Shown one piece after another: positions 15,901 through 23,383 of a stretch of 64,000 bases of DNA. Positions within the stretch are counted from its first letter, which is position 1. Every line of letters begins with the position of its first letter. Under the pieces are notes generated by a model that searched no databases, had not been told where the DNA came from, and saw only the letters and a list, made by a program, of their open reading frames with translations. Origin of the DNA: CAIZWU01 sp942492905 (lineage in GTDB: Bacteria; Verrucomicrobiota; Verrucomicrobiia; Verrucomicrobiales; V1-33); contig OW818657.1 in NCBI GenBank assembly GCA_942492905.1, positions 6,244,863 to 6,308,862 of the forward strand, given 5' to 3'. The position numbers and the translations under genes were made by a program.

Positions 15901-18539
15901 CCACTTTCAACGAAACCGGATGCGCTCCGCCTCCTCCCCGGCCGGTGGCGGCGCTTTTTGAGGAAATCGTGGCCACCCGTCCTGACGCCCCCGCGGTTCT
16001 CCAGGAAGACCGCGTCTGGACGTATGGCCACCTGAATGCCGCCGCCAACCGGATCGCCAGCGCCCTCACCGCCAACGGCGTGGCCCGCGGAGACCGGATT
16101 GCCGTCTATGCCGGCAAATCCTTCGAGCTCGTGGCCGGCCTGCTGGGCATCCTCAAAGCCGGCGCGGCCTATGTTCCGGTGGATCCCTCCTATCCAAGAG
16201 AACGCGTGGAGTTCCTCCTGCGGGACGCCGGCACCCACCTCGTCCTGACGGATGCATGGCATGCCCCGGCCGTTCCCGGCGGCGTCCAGACAGTGCTGCT
16301 GGAGGACGCCATCCAGGGTGAAGACCGCGGCAATCCGGATCCAGGCACCGGACCGGAGGATATCGCCTATCTGATCTACACCTCAGGCTCCACCGGCCTG
16401 CCCAAAGGCAACCCCGTGCCCCACCGCGGCATCGTCCGGCTGGTCCGGAACACCAACTATGCCGTGCTCGACAACCAGCAGACCTTCCTGCTCGCGGCCG
16501 CCCTGTCCTTCGATGCCAGCACCCTGGAACTGTGGGGCCCGCTGCTGAATGGCGGCCGCCTCGCCCTGCTGCCGGATGGACAGATGTCCCTCGAAGCCAT
16601 CGGTAACGCGATCCGCCGTCATGGGGTCACCACCCTCTGGCTCACTTCCGGTCTTTTTTCCATGATGGTCGATGAGCGGCTGGACGACCTGAAATCCGTC
16701 CGGCAACTGCTCGCCGGGGGCGATGTGCTCTCGCCCGCCCATGTCCGCAAGGCCATGGCAGCCCTGCCGGAGACCCGGATCATCAATGGTTATGGTCCTA
16801 CCGAAAACACCACCTTCACCTGCTGCCACACCCTGACTCCGGAAGACGCCGCCAGCGGCATCATCCCTATCGGCAAACCGGTCGCCCACACCACGGTTTA
16901 CGTGCTGGATGCGGAAGGCCAGCCGGTGCCTCCCGGCGTCCCGGGCGAACTGTGGACCGGGGGCGAGGGACTGGCGCCCGGCTACTGGAACCGGCCGGAG
17001 CTCACGGCCAAATCTTTCGTCAGGAATCCTTTCGGGGAAGACCCTGCGGCGAAACTCTACCGCACCGGCGACCTGGTCCGATGGCGGGTGGACGGAGTGC
17101 TGGAATTCCTCGGCCGTATCGACACCCAGGTGAAAATCCGCGGATTCCGCATTGAACCCGGCGAGGTGGAAAACATCCTCGGCCGGCACCTTTCGGTCGA
17201 AAAATGCTGTGTGGCCGCCGTGGGAGAAACCGCCGCCGGGAAAAAGCTGGTGGCCTGGGTGGTGGTCCGTCCGGAACTGCCCGCCACTCCCAAAATCCTG
17301 CGGGAAGCGGTGCGCCAGCAACTTCCCGAATACATGGTCCCCTCCGTGATCCTGCTGGTGGACTCCCTCCCGGTCACGGCCAACGGCAAGATTGACTACC
17401 GGGCCCTGCCCCTGCCGGAGGCCTCGACGGCGCCTGACAAGGCATGGACCCCTCCCCGGACGGCCACCGAGATCCGCCTCGCCGGCCTCTGGCAGCAGGT
17501 GCTCGGCACCAACCATATCGGACCCGACAGCGACTTCTTTGATACCGGGGGCACCTCGCTCAATGGACTGCGGCTGATTCAGAAAATCCGTCAGGACTTC
17601 TCGGTTAGCCTTCCCCTCGGGGCGCTTTTCAAATCGCCGACTTTGAGCCGCTTGTCCGAAGCCATCGACCACGCCAGCGCCAATCCCCTGCTGCGTCCCG
17701 CCGGAGATGCCCTCGCCTGCCTGCAGCGGGGCCGGGATGCGACCCCGCTCTTCCTCCTCCATGGCGGCGATGGCGGCGCCCTGTTTTACCGCGCCCTGCT
17801 GCCTGGATTGGGGCCGGAAACCCCGGTCTACATTCTCGAATCCCCCGCCCTCACCGATGACGACTGGCTGCTGGCACGGAAGAACGTGGAAGCCACCGCC
17901 CACCACTTTATCACCTTGATGCAGACCGTCCAGGCCGAAGGACCCTATCGTATCGGCGGATACTCCTTCGGCGGGCTGGTGGCCTACGAGATGGCGCAGC
18001 AACTCCGGGCCACCGGCCAGAGCACGGAACATCTCATCCTCTTCGATACCGAGAATCCCGGCGTGGGCGTGCGCATGCTGACCCTGACCGAACGACTCGC
18101 GGCCGGCTGGCGTCAGGGCGGACAGGATTTCAGTGGCAAGGTCAAAGGCCTGAGCGGGCGGATTGGAACCGGCCTCAAAGGCAAACTGAACCGCGACGCC
18201 GAGGCGGCCGAAGCCCGCCTCCTGTTGGATTCCGGCACAGCCGCTTCCGGCCATCTGCGAATCATCCAGGTCCGCCTGACCCACATTGATGCCATCCAGG
18301 AGTATAAAGTCCGGCCGTATCCTGGTTCCATGGTGCTGCTGCGCTCGACCGCCGAGAATGACAAGTATGAACGATTGCCTGACTACGGGTGGGGCACGGT
18401 CGTCGCGTCGCTGCAAATCCGCGATGTCCGGGGCAATCACCTTGAGCTCTTTGATCCGGAGAACGCCGGCGTCCTCGCCACCCAACTGCGCCAGGCCCTC
18501 GAAGGCAAGGTGCCCGCACAGCCGTTCCAGCTCCACTAG
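9915..18539 (+). CDS. Hybrid PKS-NRPS, KS-AT-ACP-AMT-C-A-T-TE
   Basis: A 2874-residue hybrid synthase. The KS (about 17-440) has C187 in TACSTSL, H323 in HGTAT and H363 in NTGH. The AT (about 545-850) has S626 in GHSIGEY and HAFH at 722-725, which indicates malonyl-CoA. The ACP serine is S961 in LGFDSL. A PLP-dependent glutamate-semialdehyde-type aminotransferase (about 1080-1535) has K1379 in AYGKVIGGG. The C domain has HHIICDG (H1684/H1685). The A domain code reads DALWLGGTFK, close to valine-type codes. T has S2548 in GGTSL, and the terminal thioesterase has S2684 in GYSFGG. There is no KR, DH or ER, so the beta-keto group made by KS/AT is presumably converted by the AMT to a beta-amine, as in iturin/mycosubtilin-type synthases. 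The order predicts condensation with one more amino acid and release as a free acid, macrocycle or macrolactam. Confidence 0.95.
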   Translation: MSHLPEPNSEPAETPSPLEGIAIVGMAGRFPGAETLGAFWENLTAGRETISTIPLDEIPAEENKLDPDYVPRRGILEKPEWFDASFFNINPREAEIIDPQQRLFLESCQHALEDAGCDPSRYPGAIGVYAGMSNSSWVQHQILPNADLRAQFGYEGTMIANEKDYLATRTAYKLNLRGPALNIYTACSTSLVAVCQAVQALQSYACDAALAGGVSVKWPQHRGYTAQEGSLYSPDGHCRPYDADSRGTVFSNGLGVVLLKRLDDAVRDGDHVWAVIKGAALNNDGGGKASFTAPSVDGHAEVIALAQALANIDPDTISYVEGHGTATPIGDPIEVAGLTQAFRLGTGRKNFCGLGSLKSNTGHMDAAAGIGGLIKTTLALHHRQLPPTLHFKCPNPALNLEESPFYIVDKLQPWTSPHPLRAGVSSFGVGGTNAHVVLEEAPAIAPSQAPTRSHQLLILSAKTPSALSAACDNLATHLEVSLSNFTSETPISLLADTAWTLQTGRQAFAHRRALAVASLPDAIAQLRTPSPLTHTENPDLPVVFLFPGQGSQHNGMGQELYAHEPSYREAFDACAAGFAKADLDLHSIPDLNDTRFTQPALFAVEYALGKLLLSFGLTPSAMLGHSIGEYVAATLSGVMSLEDATRLVALRGRLMASMAPGSMLAVRLPEAGLQPLLPATLDIAALNAPGLTVVSGPSEAIDAFALTLETAGHSARKLHTSHAFHSRMMDPALETFRTAFAGITLHPPQLPYISNLTGQLITEAEATDPDYYVRHIRHAVRFADGIATLCQAGPSLFLEVGPGTALAPLAKQHPAAANTVSLPLLPPAKDAGANEYPTFLQSLGKAWATGLTIDWPAFHHHTRRLLLPLPGYPFERQRYCPDTILPVGTTREGEAWIQLPTGAAAAAPDTPVTVSAAPLAPAVSRHAHLVGELRAQLHQISGIDTTTTDPATPFLDLGFDSLFLTSASNSLKKHFGLKITFRQLMEDQASIAALATWLDAQLPPEKFQPAASAPVAETRPQGSHLSTAPATGSTADRLSIIEQQISALRSSLQPGATSSSPTASAYTVPVTTLKGSDGRKIAFGPFKPIERAKDGSLTPTQQAHLADLIAAYTAKYPKAKAFTADHRDVFADPRAVAGFNLLWKDMVFPAVTDRSEGAYLWDTDGHRWIDVVHGFGLGFFGHRPKFVTDALHAQIDLGFEIGPTSPLAGEVAHLIREFSGQERVAFCNTGSEALMAAIRTSRTISGRNIIAMFAGGYHGIFDEVLARPLVTNGELRSIPIAPGIPDLAQASILVLEYDNPESLEILQRCGHDIACVLVEPVMSRRPDVVPIDFVQKLRTITRETGTALVFDEVVLGFRTGPGGAQAHFGIQADLVAYGKVIGGGMPLGVICGQRKYMDALDGGAWNYGDDSMPEVGVTFFAGTFIRHPLTLAAARAVLLKLKEIGPTLQQAVELKTRDFVDRLNALFETAGVPLKSTRFSSMWMLNADPGLKYSGLLYYHLRLRGIHLWEGRPGFLSVAHTAQDVEEILTAFADSISALQRGGFLPRPEAVTAPLIPAQQEMFLASRMSPEASLACHESLTVDFSGPLQPAALEAALQQLARRHESLRTGFDSAGGQMIIRPNGALPLVQEDLSSLPEEEAARRCEEASRGEFLTPFDLSRPPLMRALLLQSGPDRHRLILTAHHIICDGWSCGVLMHELPSLYRSACGEPLPPLAPAPSYAAYAKSRTGAAGRGEFEDARAWWRHQFTTLPQPLELPADLPRQADTPLDAQAVEIPLPAALTTRLRDFCRENKVTPYVALLTAWQCLLSRLTGQDDLVIGTPMANQPATGNPGLVGHCVQFLPLRLTLPEGSTSTTLLASTRQQFLAAQEHLDCTLGEVLDLLPGLAGAGRSRFVRTTFTLEPAAEPLELGGGVHGEFQLNAKRRLAFDLSLFAFQTAEGFRLLCVYRNQLFHHATVQRWMQYYLVLLDGMIAAPATPVRQLPLLSAAQREQILTTFNETGCAPPPPRPVAALFEEIVATRPDAPAVLQEDRVWTYGHLNAAANRIASALTANGVARGDRIAVYAGKSFELVAGLLGILKAGAAYVPVDPSYPRERVEFLLRDAGTHLVLTDAWHAPAVPGGVQTVLLEDAIQGEDRGNPDPGTGPEDIAYLIYTSGSTGLPKGNPVPHRGIVRLVRNTNYAVLDNQQTFLLAAALSFDASTLELWGPLLNGGRLALLPDGQMSLEAIGNAIRRHGVTTLWLTSGLFSMMVDERLDDLKSVRQLLAGGDVLSPAHVRKAMAALPETRIINGYGPTENTTFTCCHTLTPEDAASGIIPIGKPVAHTTVYVLDAEGQPVPPGVPGELWTGGEGLAPGYWNRPELTAKSFVRNPFGEDPAAKLYRTGDLVRWRVDGVLEFLGRIDTQVKIRGFRIEPGEVENILGRHLSVEKCCVAAVGETAAGKKLVAWVVVRPELPATPKILREAVRQQLPEYMVPSVILLVDSLPVTANGKIDYRALPLPEASTAPDKAWTPPRTATEIRLAGLWQQVLGTNHIGPDSDFFDTGGTSLNGLRLIQKIRQDFSVSLPLGALFKSPTLSRLSEAIDHASANPLLRPAGDALACLQRGRDATPLFLLHGGDGGALFYRALLPGLGPETPVYILESPALTDDDWLLARKNVEATAHHFITLMQTVQAEGPYRIGGYSFGGLVAYEMAQQLRATGQSTEHLILFDTENPGVGVRMLTLTERLAAGWRQGGQDFSGKVKGLSGRIGTGLKGKLNRDAEAAEARLLLDSGTAASGHLRIIQVRLTHIDAIQEYKVRPYPGSMVLLRSTAENDKYERLPDYGWGTVVASLQIRDVRGNHLELFDPENAGVLATQLRQALEGKVPAQPFQLH
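11359..11390. repeat. CAAATTTCACATCTGAAAC microrepeat in the KS-AT linker
   Basis: An AT-rich CAAATTT/ATCTGAAA tract within the KS-AT linker, translated as LSNFTSETP. It resembles the tracts in the preceding NRPS gene and again lies at a domain boundary. Confidence 0.4.
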
Positions 18540-18552
18540 CCTTCTCCCGTTC

Positions 18553-19215
18553 ATGGATCTTTTCTCCGGTTCATCCTTGCTCCCGGGAACGCATTTCCTC
18601 GCCGTCCAGCCGACGGAGGGCGACGGCACTTCCGATGGGGAGGAGGCATGGTCCGTTCTGTCAGGATCCGAGCGTCTCCGGGCGGCCCGGTTTCACTTCG
18701 AACGGGACCGGCAGCGCTGGGTCCGCGGCCGGGCGTGGGTCAGACACCAGTTGGGGTCCGTGCTGGGCCTGAGTCCGGAAGCGGTGGAAATCGCGGCCGA
18801 ATCCGGCGGACGGCTTTATGTGCCGGGAGCAGCGCTGGATTTCAACCTGTCCCACACCGGTGGATGGATCGCTCTCGGCATCTGTCAGGACGGCCGCCTT
18901 GGCGTGGATCTGGAAACGATCGACCCCACCTTTCCCGCCTTGGAGATCGCGTCGGAATTTTTCCTGCCCGCGGAACGCGACTGGATCGCCGCAGGCCCGG
19001 TCGAGCGCTTCTTCCACCTCTGGACCGCCAAGGAAGCCCTCATGAAAGCCACCGGCCGCGGCATGTCCCTGCCTCCTGACAAAATCCACGTATCCATCAA
19101 CGACGGCACGCCATCCACCGTCACCAACCTCGAAACCGGCGAAACACATTCCGTCACCACCCGCCCCGGCCCCGGCTCCACCATCCTGGCCACGGTCCAT
19201 TTGCCTGCGTCCTGA
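18553..19215 (+). CDS. Sfp-type 4'-phosphopantetheinyl transferase
   Basis: A 220-residue protein that transfers phosphopantetheine from CoA to carrier-protein serines. The family signatures are present: FNLSHTGGW (S100/H101), GVDLE with D119 and E121 for magnesium binding, and FFHLWTAKEALMKATGRG (WTAKEA 157-162). I chose the ATG at 18553, 13 bases after the PKS-NRPS stop, because it gives the usual family length; an upstream in-frame extension would lie inside the PKS gene. It is the last gene of the biosynthetic operon and should activate the three T domains and the ACP encoded just upstream. It could also serve the cell's other carrier proteins. Confidence 0.93.
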   Translation: MDLFSGSSLLPGTHFLAVQPTEGDGTSDGEEAWSVLSGSERLRAARFHFERDRQRWVRGRAWVRHQLGSVLGLSPEAVEIAAESGGRLYVPGAALDFNLSHTGGWIALGICQDGRLGVDLETIDPTFPALEIASEFFLPAERDWIAAGPVERFFHLWTAKEALMKATGRGMSLPPDKIHVSINDGTPSTVTNLETGETHSVTTRPGPGSTILATVHLPAS

Positions 19216-19257
19216 TTCCGAATCCCAGCATCGAATCTGGGTGGAATTGTCCATTTT

Positions 19258-21600
19258 TCACTCATCCACTTCCTGGGCGCGGTAGAAGGTGCGTCCCTCA
19301 TATTTGGACCACGAACGTGCCGGGAAAGACCCATCCGGTCCAGCTACCATCACCGGCAGTTTTGGAGAGAAGTTGGCGTCCTCCCGCTCCCATCGGGTCA
19401 GATCCCAGGAAACGAAGGTTCGGTATTTTTTTCCGGGCTCTCCGTGGAACACCAACTCGTATGCCCCGTCGGCCCCCAAACGGATGGCCGTGGGGATTTC
19501 CATCCCCGGGGCCACCGCGCTGATTGCACACTCCGAATAGGCCATCGCTCCGTCGGCATCCGTCACGCGCAGCTTCGCGGTCAGGCGCTGGCCGGGACTG
19601 GCCAGGGTGATTTCCTGCACGGCTCCGATGGCGGCATATCCATTCCCATCCAGATCCCATTCATAAGTCAGGGCCGACGCCGCCTGCTCCAGATCCCGGC
19701 TGAAAAACGCCCCATCCAGCCGCATTGGCTGGCCCGCATGGATCTGCCGGTCAGGTCCGGTGCGGGCCTCCGGCGGGGTATTGGCCAGCAGGAGCTGGAA
19801 CGGAATGCGGTAGGCCGGTTCATCCGTGTCATCGCTGTGAAGCAGCACCGTCAGGACATGGCTTCCGTATTCGGTTGCCCGCAGCGTCAACTCCAGCAGC
19901 ACCGAACCCCCAGGCGCCACAGTCACGGGGACGAAGGGTGTGGTGAATGTCAGGGGCCCCGCCGTTTCCGCGGTGACCGCCGACAGCTGCAACGGGTCGG
20001 TCCCGGTGTTCTCAATTACAAAGGAGCGCGGCAAGCCTGCCGCCATGGCGGACCGCGTTTTCTTGCCGAGCAGGATCACTGCCCCGCCCTCCCGGCGCGC
20101 CGGATTGGTGGCGGACGTGCCATCATGCACCGCGATCTCCGGACCCGGGGCGCCTGACAGGAAGGTGCGGCGCTCCTCGAAAAATCCCCACGTGGCATTG
20201 CCCGCCTGTTTGAAGCTGACCTCGACAAGCCCCGGACCCGTGAAAGAAATGCCCTGCCCCACAATCTCCGCCGGACCGCTGACCACGCCCAATTCCACAG
20301 GCAACCTGCTATTCAACGCCGCCTCCGGCACGGCCAGGGTGGAACCGGCCACCACGGGAAACGGCTGCTCCCGTGCCGCCATGAAATCGAGGATTTGCGG
20401 GAAAAAGTCTGGGGCGATCCGGCTGAAGCTAGTGCCCCGGACCCATACTGAGCCATCCCGGCTGATCAGGCCCGCTGCAGCATATCCTGGATCGATTTTG
20501 GCCCATCGGGTCGGTGCGGGGTAGTGGACTGGAGGCTTCAACTCCGTCCTCCCTCCACTGAGCAACCCACCCCACAACGTTCCATCGGAGCGGATGGCCA
20601 TGTATGAACTCCGGAGGCAGGCCACTGCTGTCCAGTCGGGATCCGCACTCAGTTCTCGGTCCGGCGCGCTATAGCGGAACCACAAGGTCCCATCCATCCT
20701 GATACGGACGATTCCCCCCTGACTGGTGGAGGCGGTTCTCCACAGACCACTATCCACGAGTTCAAGGTCCTTAAAGTAAACATTCGGATAATAGCACTCA
20801 CCATTGGATCGCCTTACGATAGCGTAGTCCTGCCCTGAAATGCTGGCTTCGGCCCAGTCCGTGCGGCTGTCAAATTTTTCGGGCTGCTTGGCCGGACGCC
20901 CAACCTCGTCTTCCCAGGCCCAAAGGGTTCCCTCCCTTTTAATGCCTATCCTGCCGATGCGTCCTGCAGCGATTGTGCTCCAATCGTTGTCGGTACCCAG
21001 TCGCACCGGATCTCCGGCTTCTCTGTTCGGCTTGGGAATTGATCCCAGAAAGGATTTGTCCCAGATCCAAAGACCGCCGTCCTCCGAAACCGCCAATGGC
21101 AAATAGCCACCTCCGGCACTGATGCTCCGCCATCGTGTGCCCGCTGGCGTCCGCAACGGCCCACTGGAGCGGTAGATATTCCACCCCGTGATCCGTGCAG
21201 TACGGGAGAGGGCATACCAGTTGCTCGGGTATCCTTCGCCGCCCATCGAAACCTGCGTGTAACCACCTTCCTCCGTCACGGAAAAACACACCTGCCCCAC
21301 CAGCGGGTCCCATGCCGCATCGCCGGGCTGGCTGGCCTTCAAGGTCACCGCTCCCAATTCCCCCGTCAAAGTCACTACGTTTCCGGTCACCGTCGCCGGT
21401 CCGGTTGCGACTTCCCACGTCAGCGGCAACCCGCTTTGCGCTGCTTGGGCGGGCAAAAAAATCGCAGGATCACCCGGCATGCGGATCGGAATCAGCACCT
21501 CCGGCATGGCTTGCGGCTGTCCGGCCTGAATACGACTTGCCATGAAGCCGGCCACGAAGACGAGGGCGGCCATCGGCAGGATCAGCGGTTGGGGCCACAT
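19258..21600 (-). CDS. Secreted RCC1-repeat / choice-of-anchor D / PKD-like protein
   Basis: A 780-residue protein with an N-terminal signal or anchor helix (MWPQPLILPMAALVFVAGFM). Residues about 120-430 contain repeats in the style of RCC1 blades, for example WRSISAGGGYLPLAVSEDGGLWIWD, SADPDWTAVACLRSSYMAIRSDGTLWGG and WAKIDPGYAAAGLISRDGSVWVRG, which should form a beta-propeller. Residues about 480-610 (PEIAVHDG ... FVIENTGTDPLQLSAV) match the choice-of-anchor D fold. A PKD-like domain follows (EYEWDLDGNG-type core seen as YEWDLDGNGY, then AKLRVTDADG). Such large secreted proteins are common in Verrucomicrobiota and have no known biochemical role. It converges on the PPTase gene and is probably not part of the cluster. 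Confidence 0.75.
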   Translation of the reverse strand: MWPQPLILPMAALVFVAGFMASRIQAGQPQAMPEVLIPIRMPGDPAIFLPAQAAQSGLPLTWEVATGPATVTGNVVTLTGELGAVTLKASQPGDAAWDPLVGQVCFSVTEEGGYTQVSMGGEGYPSNWYALSRTARITGWNIYRSSGPLRTPAGTRWRSISAGGGYLPLAVSEDGGLWIWDKSFLGSIPKPNREAGDPVRLGTDNDWSTIAAGRIGRIGIKREGTLWAWEDEVGRPAKQPEKFDSRTDWAEASISGQDYAIVRRSNGECYYPNVYFKDLELVDSGLWRTASTSQGGIVRIRMDGTLWFRYSAPDRELSADPDWTAVACLRSSYMAIRSDGTLWGGLLSGGRTELKPPVHYPAPTRWAKIDPGYAAAGLISRDGSVWVRGTSFSRIAPDFFPQILDFMAAREQPFPVVAGSTLAVPEAALNSRLPVELGVVSGPAEIVGQGISFTGPGLVEVSFKQAGNATWGFFEERRTFLSGAPGPEIAVHDGTSATNPARREGGAVILLGKKTRSAMAAGLPRSFVIENTGTDPLQLSAVTAETAGPLTFTTPFVPVTVAPGGSVLLELTLRATEYGSHVLTVLLHSDDTDEPAYRIPFQLLLANTPPEARTGPDRQIHAGQPMRLDGAFFSRDLEQAASALTYEWDLDGNGYAAIGAVQEITLASPGQRLTAKLRVTDADGAMAYSECAISAVAPGMEIPTAIRLGADGAYELVFHGEPGKKYRTFVSWDLTRWEREDANFSPKLPVMVAGPDGSFPARSWSKYEGRTFYRAQEVDE

Positions 21601-21757
21601 GAGAGGATGATGGTGGATAGTCTAGCGATGTGTGTCCGGGAGAGTCCAGCAGGATTATCCTCCTCTCTGGGATTTCGGCGCGCCATGGCTTCTCCTTTTG
21701 CCAAACCAGCCATCACCGGTCGCCCCCGGCTCTTCCGTGGGAGTGGACTCCAAGGCT

Positions 21758-22426
21758 TCAATCCAGCAGCACCTTCAAACGGTCCACGGTTTCACGGAGG
21801 GAGGCTACTTCCTGTTTCAGGGCGGCGACCTCCTGTTCCATATCCGCTTTCCAATCGGCGGGTGGAGCCCCGATGGAGGCAATGGCCGGGGAAGGCAGCG
21901 CCGCGGCGGCTTCGTCCACAGGCCCGGACATCAGGTGAGCCACGGTGCGGACCCGGCGGCCGCCGCCGGGGGGAAGGATCGTGACCAAGGGGCCACTGCC
22001 GTAGTTGACGAGGCGTTGCAGCGCGTCCTCCAGCGCAGCGAGATCGGGGATGAGGTGCAGCCGTTCGGTGCGGGTGCGCAGTTCGCCGGGGGTTTGGAAA
22101 TTCCTCACCAACAACTCGCAGAGGATGTCGGTCATGGCTTGGTCGAGGTTGCCGTAGACGGCGTCGAAGGCGTGTTTGTATTTGGGCACGCGGGCGCCGG
22201 CGAGATGGATCATGACCGCCAGCCGCTTGCGCCGCAGCCCGTCGAGACCCGCCTCGACGGTGGCCTCATCCCACTCGGTCACCGGGTCTCGGTTGCTGCG
22301 CTGGTTGCAGGCCACCACCACGGCATTCAAGGACATCGGATAGTAGTCCGGCGTGGTGATCTCTTTTTCGAGCAGGCAGCCCAGCACGCGGGCTTCCACG
22401 GGGGTGAGGAGGGAGGGGTCTTCCAT
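21758..22426 (-). CDS. YceH/DUF480 family protein
   Basis: A 222-residue protein of the UPF0502 (YceH) family. The conserved opening LTPVEARVLGCLLEKEITTPDYYPMSLNA and NQRSNRDPV are characteristic, and two winged-helix domains are expected from the family. The C-terminal 45 residues contain an EQEVAALKQEVASLRETVDRL heptad region, a short coiled coil also found in many family members. The function is not established; a DNA-binding role is possible. It follows the FAH-family gene by 24 bases on the same strand, so the two probably share a transcript. Confidence 0.88.
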   Translation of the reverse strand: MEDPSLLTPVEARVLGCLLEKEITTPDYYPMSLNAVVVACNQRSNRDPVTEWDEATVEAGLDGLRRKRLAVMIHLAGARVPKYKHAFDAVYGNLDQAMTDILCELLVRNFQTPGELRTRTERLHLIPDLAALEDALQRLVNYGSGPLVTILPPGGGRRVRTVAHLMSGPVDEAAAALPSPAIASIGAPPADWKADMEQEVAALKQEVASLRETVDRLKVLLD

Positions 22427-22450
22427 GGTTCTGTCCGGGTCCGACTGCCG

Positions 22451-23284
22451 CTAGGCCACGGTGTTGATCAATTCGCCAATGCCAGCGATGGAGATGCGGA
22501 TGCGGTCGCCGGACTGGAGGGTGAAGCTGCTGTCGGGAACGATGCCGGTGCCGGTCATGAGCAGGCAGCCCTGGGGGAAATCCTCCTCCTTGAACAACCA
22601 GCCGGCGAGCTCGGTGAAACTGCGTTTCAACTGATCGAGGGCGGTGTGGCCTTCGAAGGCGGTGGCTCCGGCCCGTTCAATGATCAGATCCACCGCGGCG
22701 GCGGGAGCGGGCAGGCGTGAACCCATCAGGAGGCAGGGGCCAAGCGCACAGGAACCGCGGTACATTTTGGCCTGCGGCAGGTAGAGCGGGTTTTCCCCTT
22801 CGATGTCGCGGGCACTCATGTCATTGCCTATGGTGAACCCGAAGACCTGACCGGCGGCATTGAGCGCGAGGGTGAGTTCCGGCTCCGGCACACTCCACGT
22901 GCTGTCATGGCGGATGCCGACCAAACCGAGGTGCCCCCGCACCCGGGGAGCGGTGGCTTTGAAAAACAATTCCGGACGGTCCGCGGCGTAAACTTTGTCG
23001 TAAAACCGGTCGGCCCCCGCGCTCTCGGATTCCTCCATGCGGGCGGCGCGGCTGCGCAGGTAGGTGACGCCCGCGGCCCAGACTTCCTGCGACTCCAACG
23101 GGGCCAGCCAGGCCTGCGCGGGATCCGGCAGGGAGATGGAATGGGCGGTGCGCAGCGCTTCCTCCACCAGAATGTCAGGCTCCGGGGATCGGAAGAGGGC
23201 ATCAAAGGAAAAGCCATTCAGTGCAAAGGCCTCGTCCCCGCGCACCGCGAGCACCGCATCGGAAGTCCGGAAAAGTTTAATCAT
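22451..23284 (-). CDS. Fumarylacetoacetate hydrolase-family protein (AraD1-like)
   Basis: A 277-residue FAH-fold enzyme. The C-terminal domain carries the metal-binding acidic motif in VPEPELTLALN and the conserved FTIGNDMSARDIEGENPLYLPQAK. The block EVWAAGVTYLRSRAARMEES and YDKVYAADRPELFFKA fits the AraD1-like branch, whose members are annotated as 2-keto-3-deoxy-sugar-acid dehydratases or hydratases. That suggests degradation of a pentonate or similar acid, but no other sugar-acid genes are adjacent. The substrate is therefore inferred only from family resemblance. Confidence 0.82.
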   Translation of the reverse strand: MIKLFRTSDAVLAVRGDEAFALNGFSFDALFRSPEPDILVEEALRTAHSISLPDPAQAWLAPLESQEVWAAGVTYLRSRAARMEESESAGADRFYDKVYAADRPELFFKATAPRVRGHLGLVGIRHDSTWSVPEPELTLALNAAGQVFGFTIGNDMSARDIEGENPLYLPQAKMYRGSCALGPCLLMGSRLPAPAAAVDLIIERAGATAFEGHTALDQLKRSFTELAGWLFKEEDFPQGCLLMTGTGIVPDSSFTLQSGDRIRISIAGIGELINTVA

Positions 23285-23383
23285 AGCGCAGGCATGATGA
23301 ACCTTTCCTGAGGGCGGCGTCGAGAGGGAAAACAGGGCTGCGATGGATTCCTCCTGACTTTTAATCCTGGACCGCCGGGCCGT

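Noticed and set aside
16383..18629. 748-residue minus-strand open frame opposite the PKS-NRPS gene
   Set aside because: Its sequence is low-complexity and Gly/Arg/Gln-rich with no motif; the opposite strand carries a complete A-T-TE set. Shadow of GC-rich codon use.
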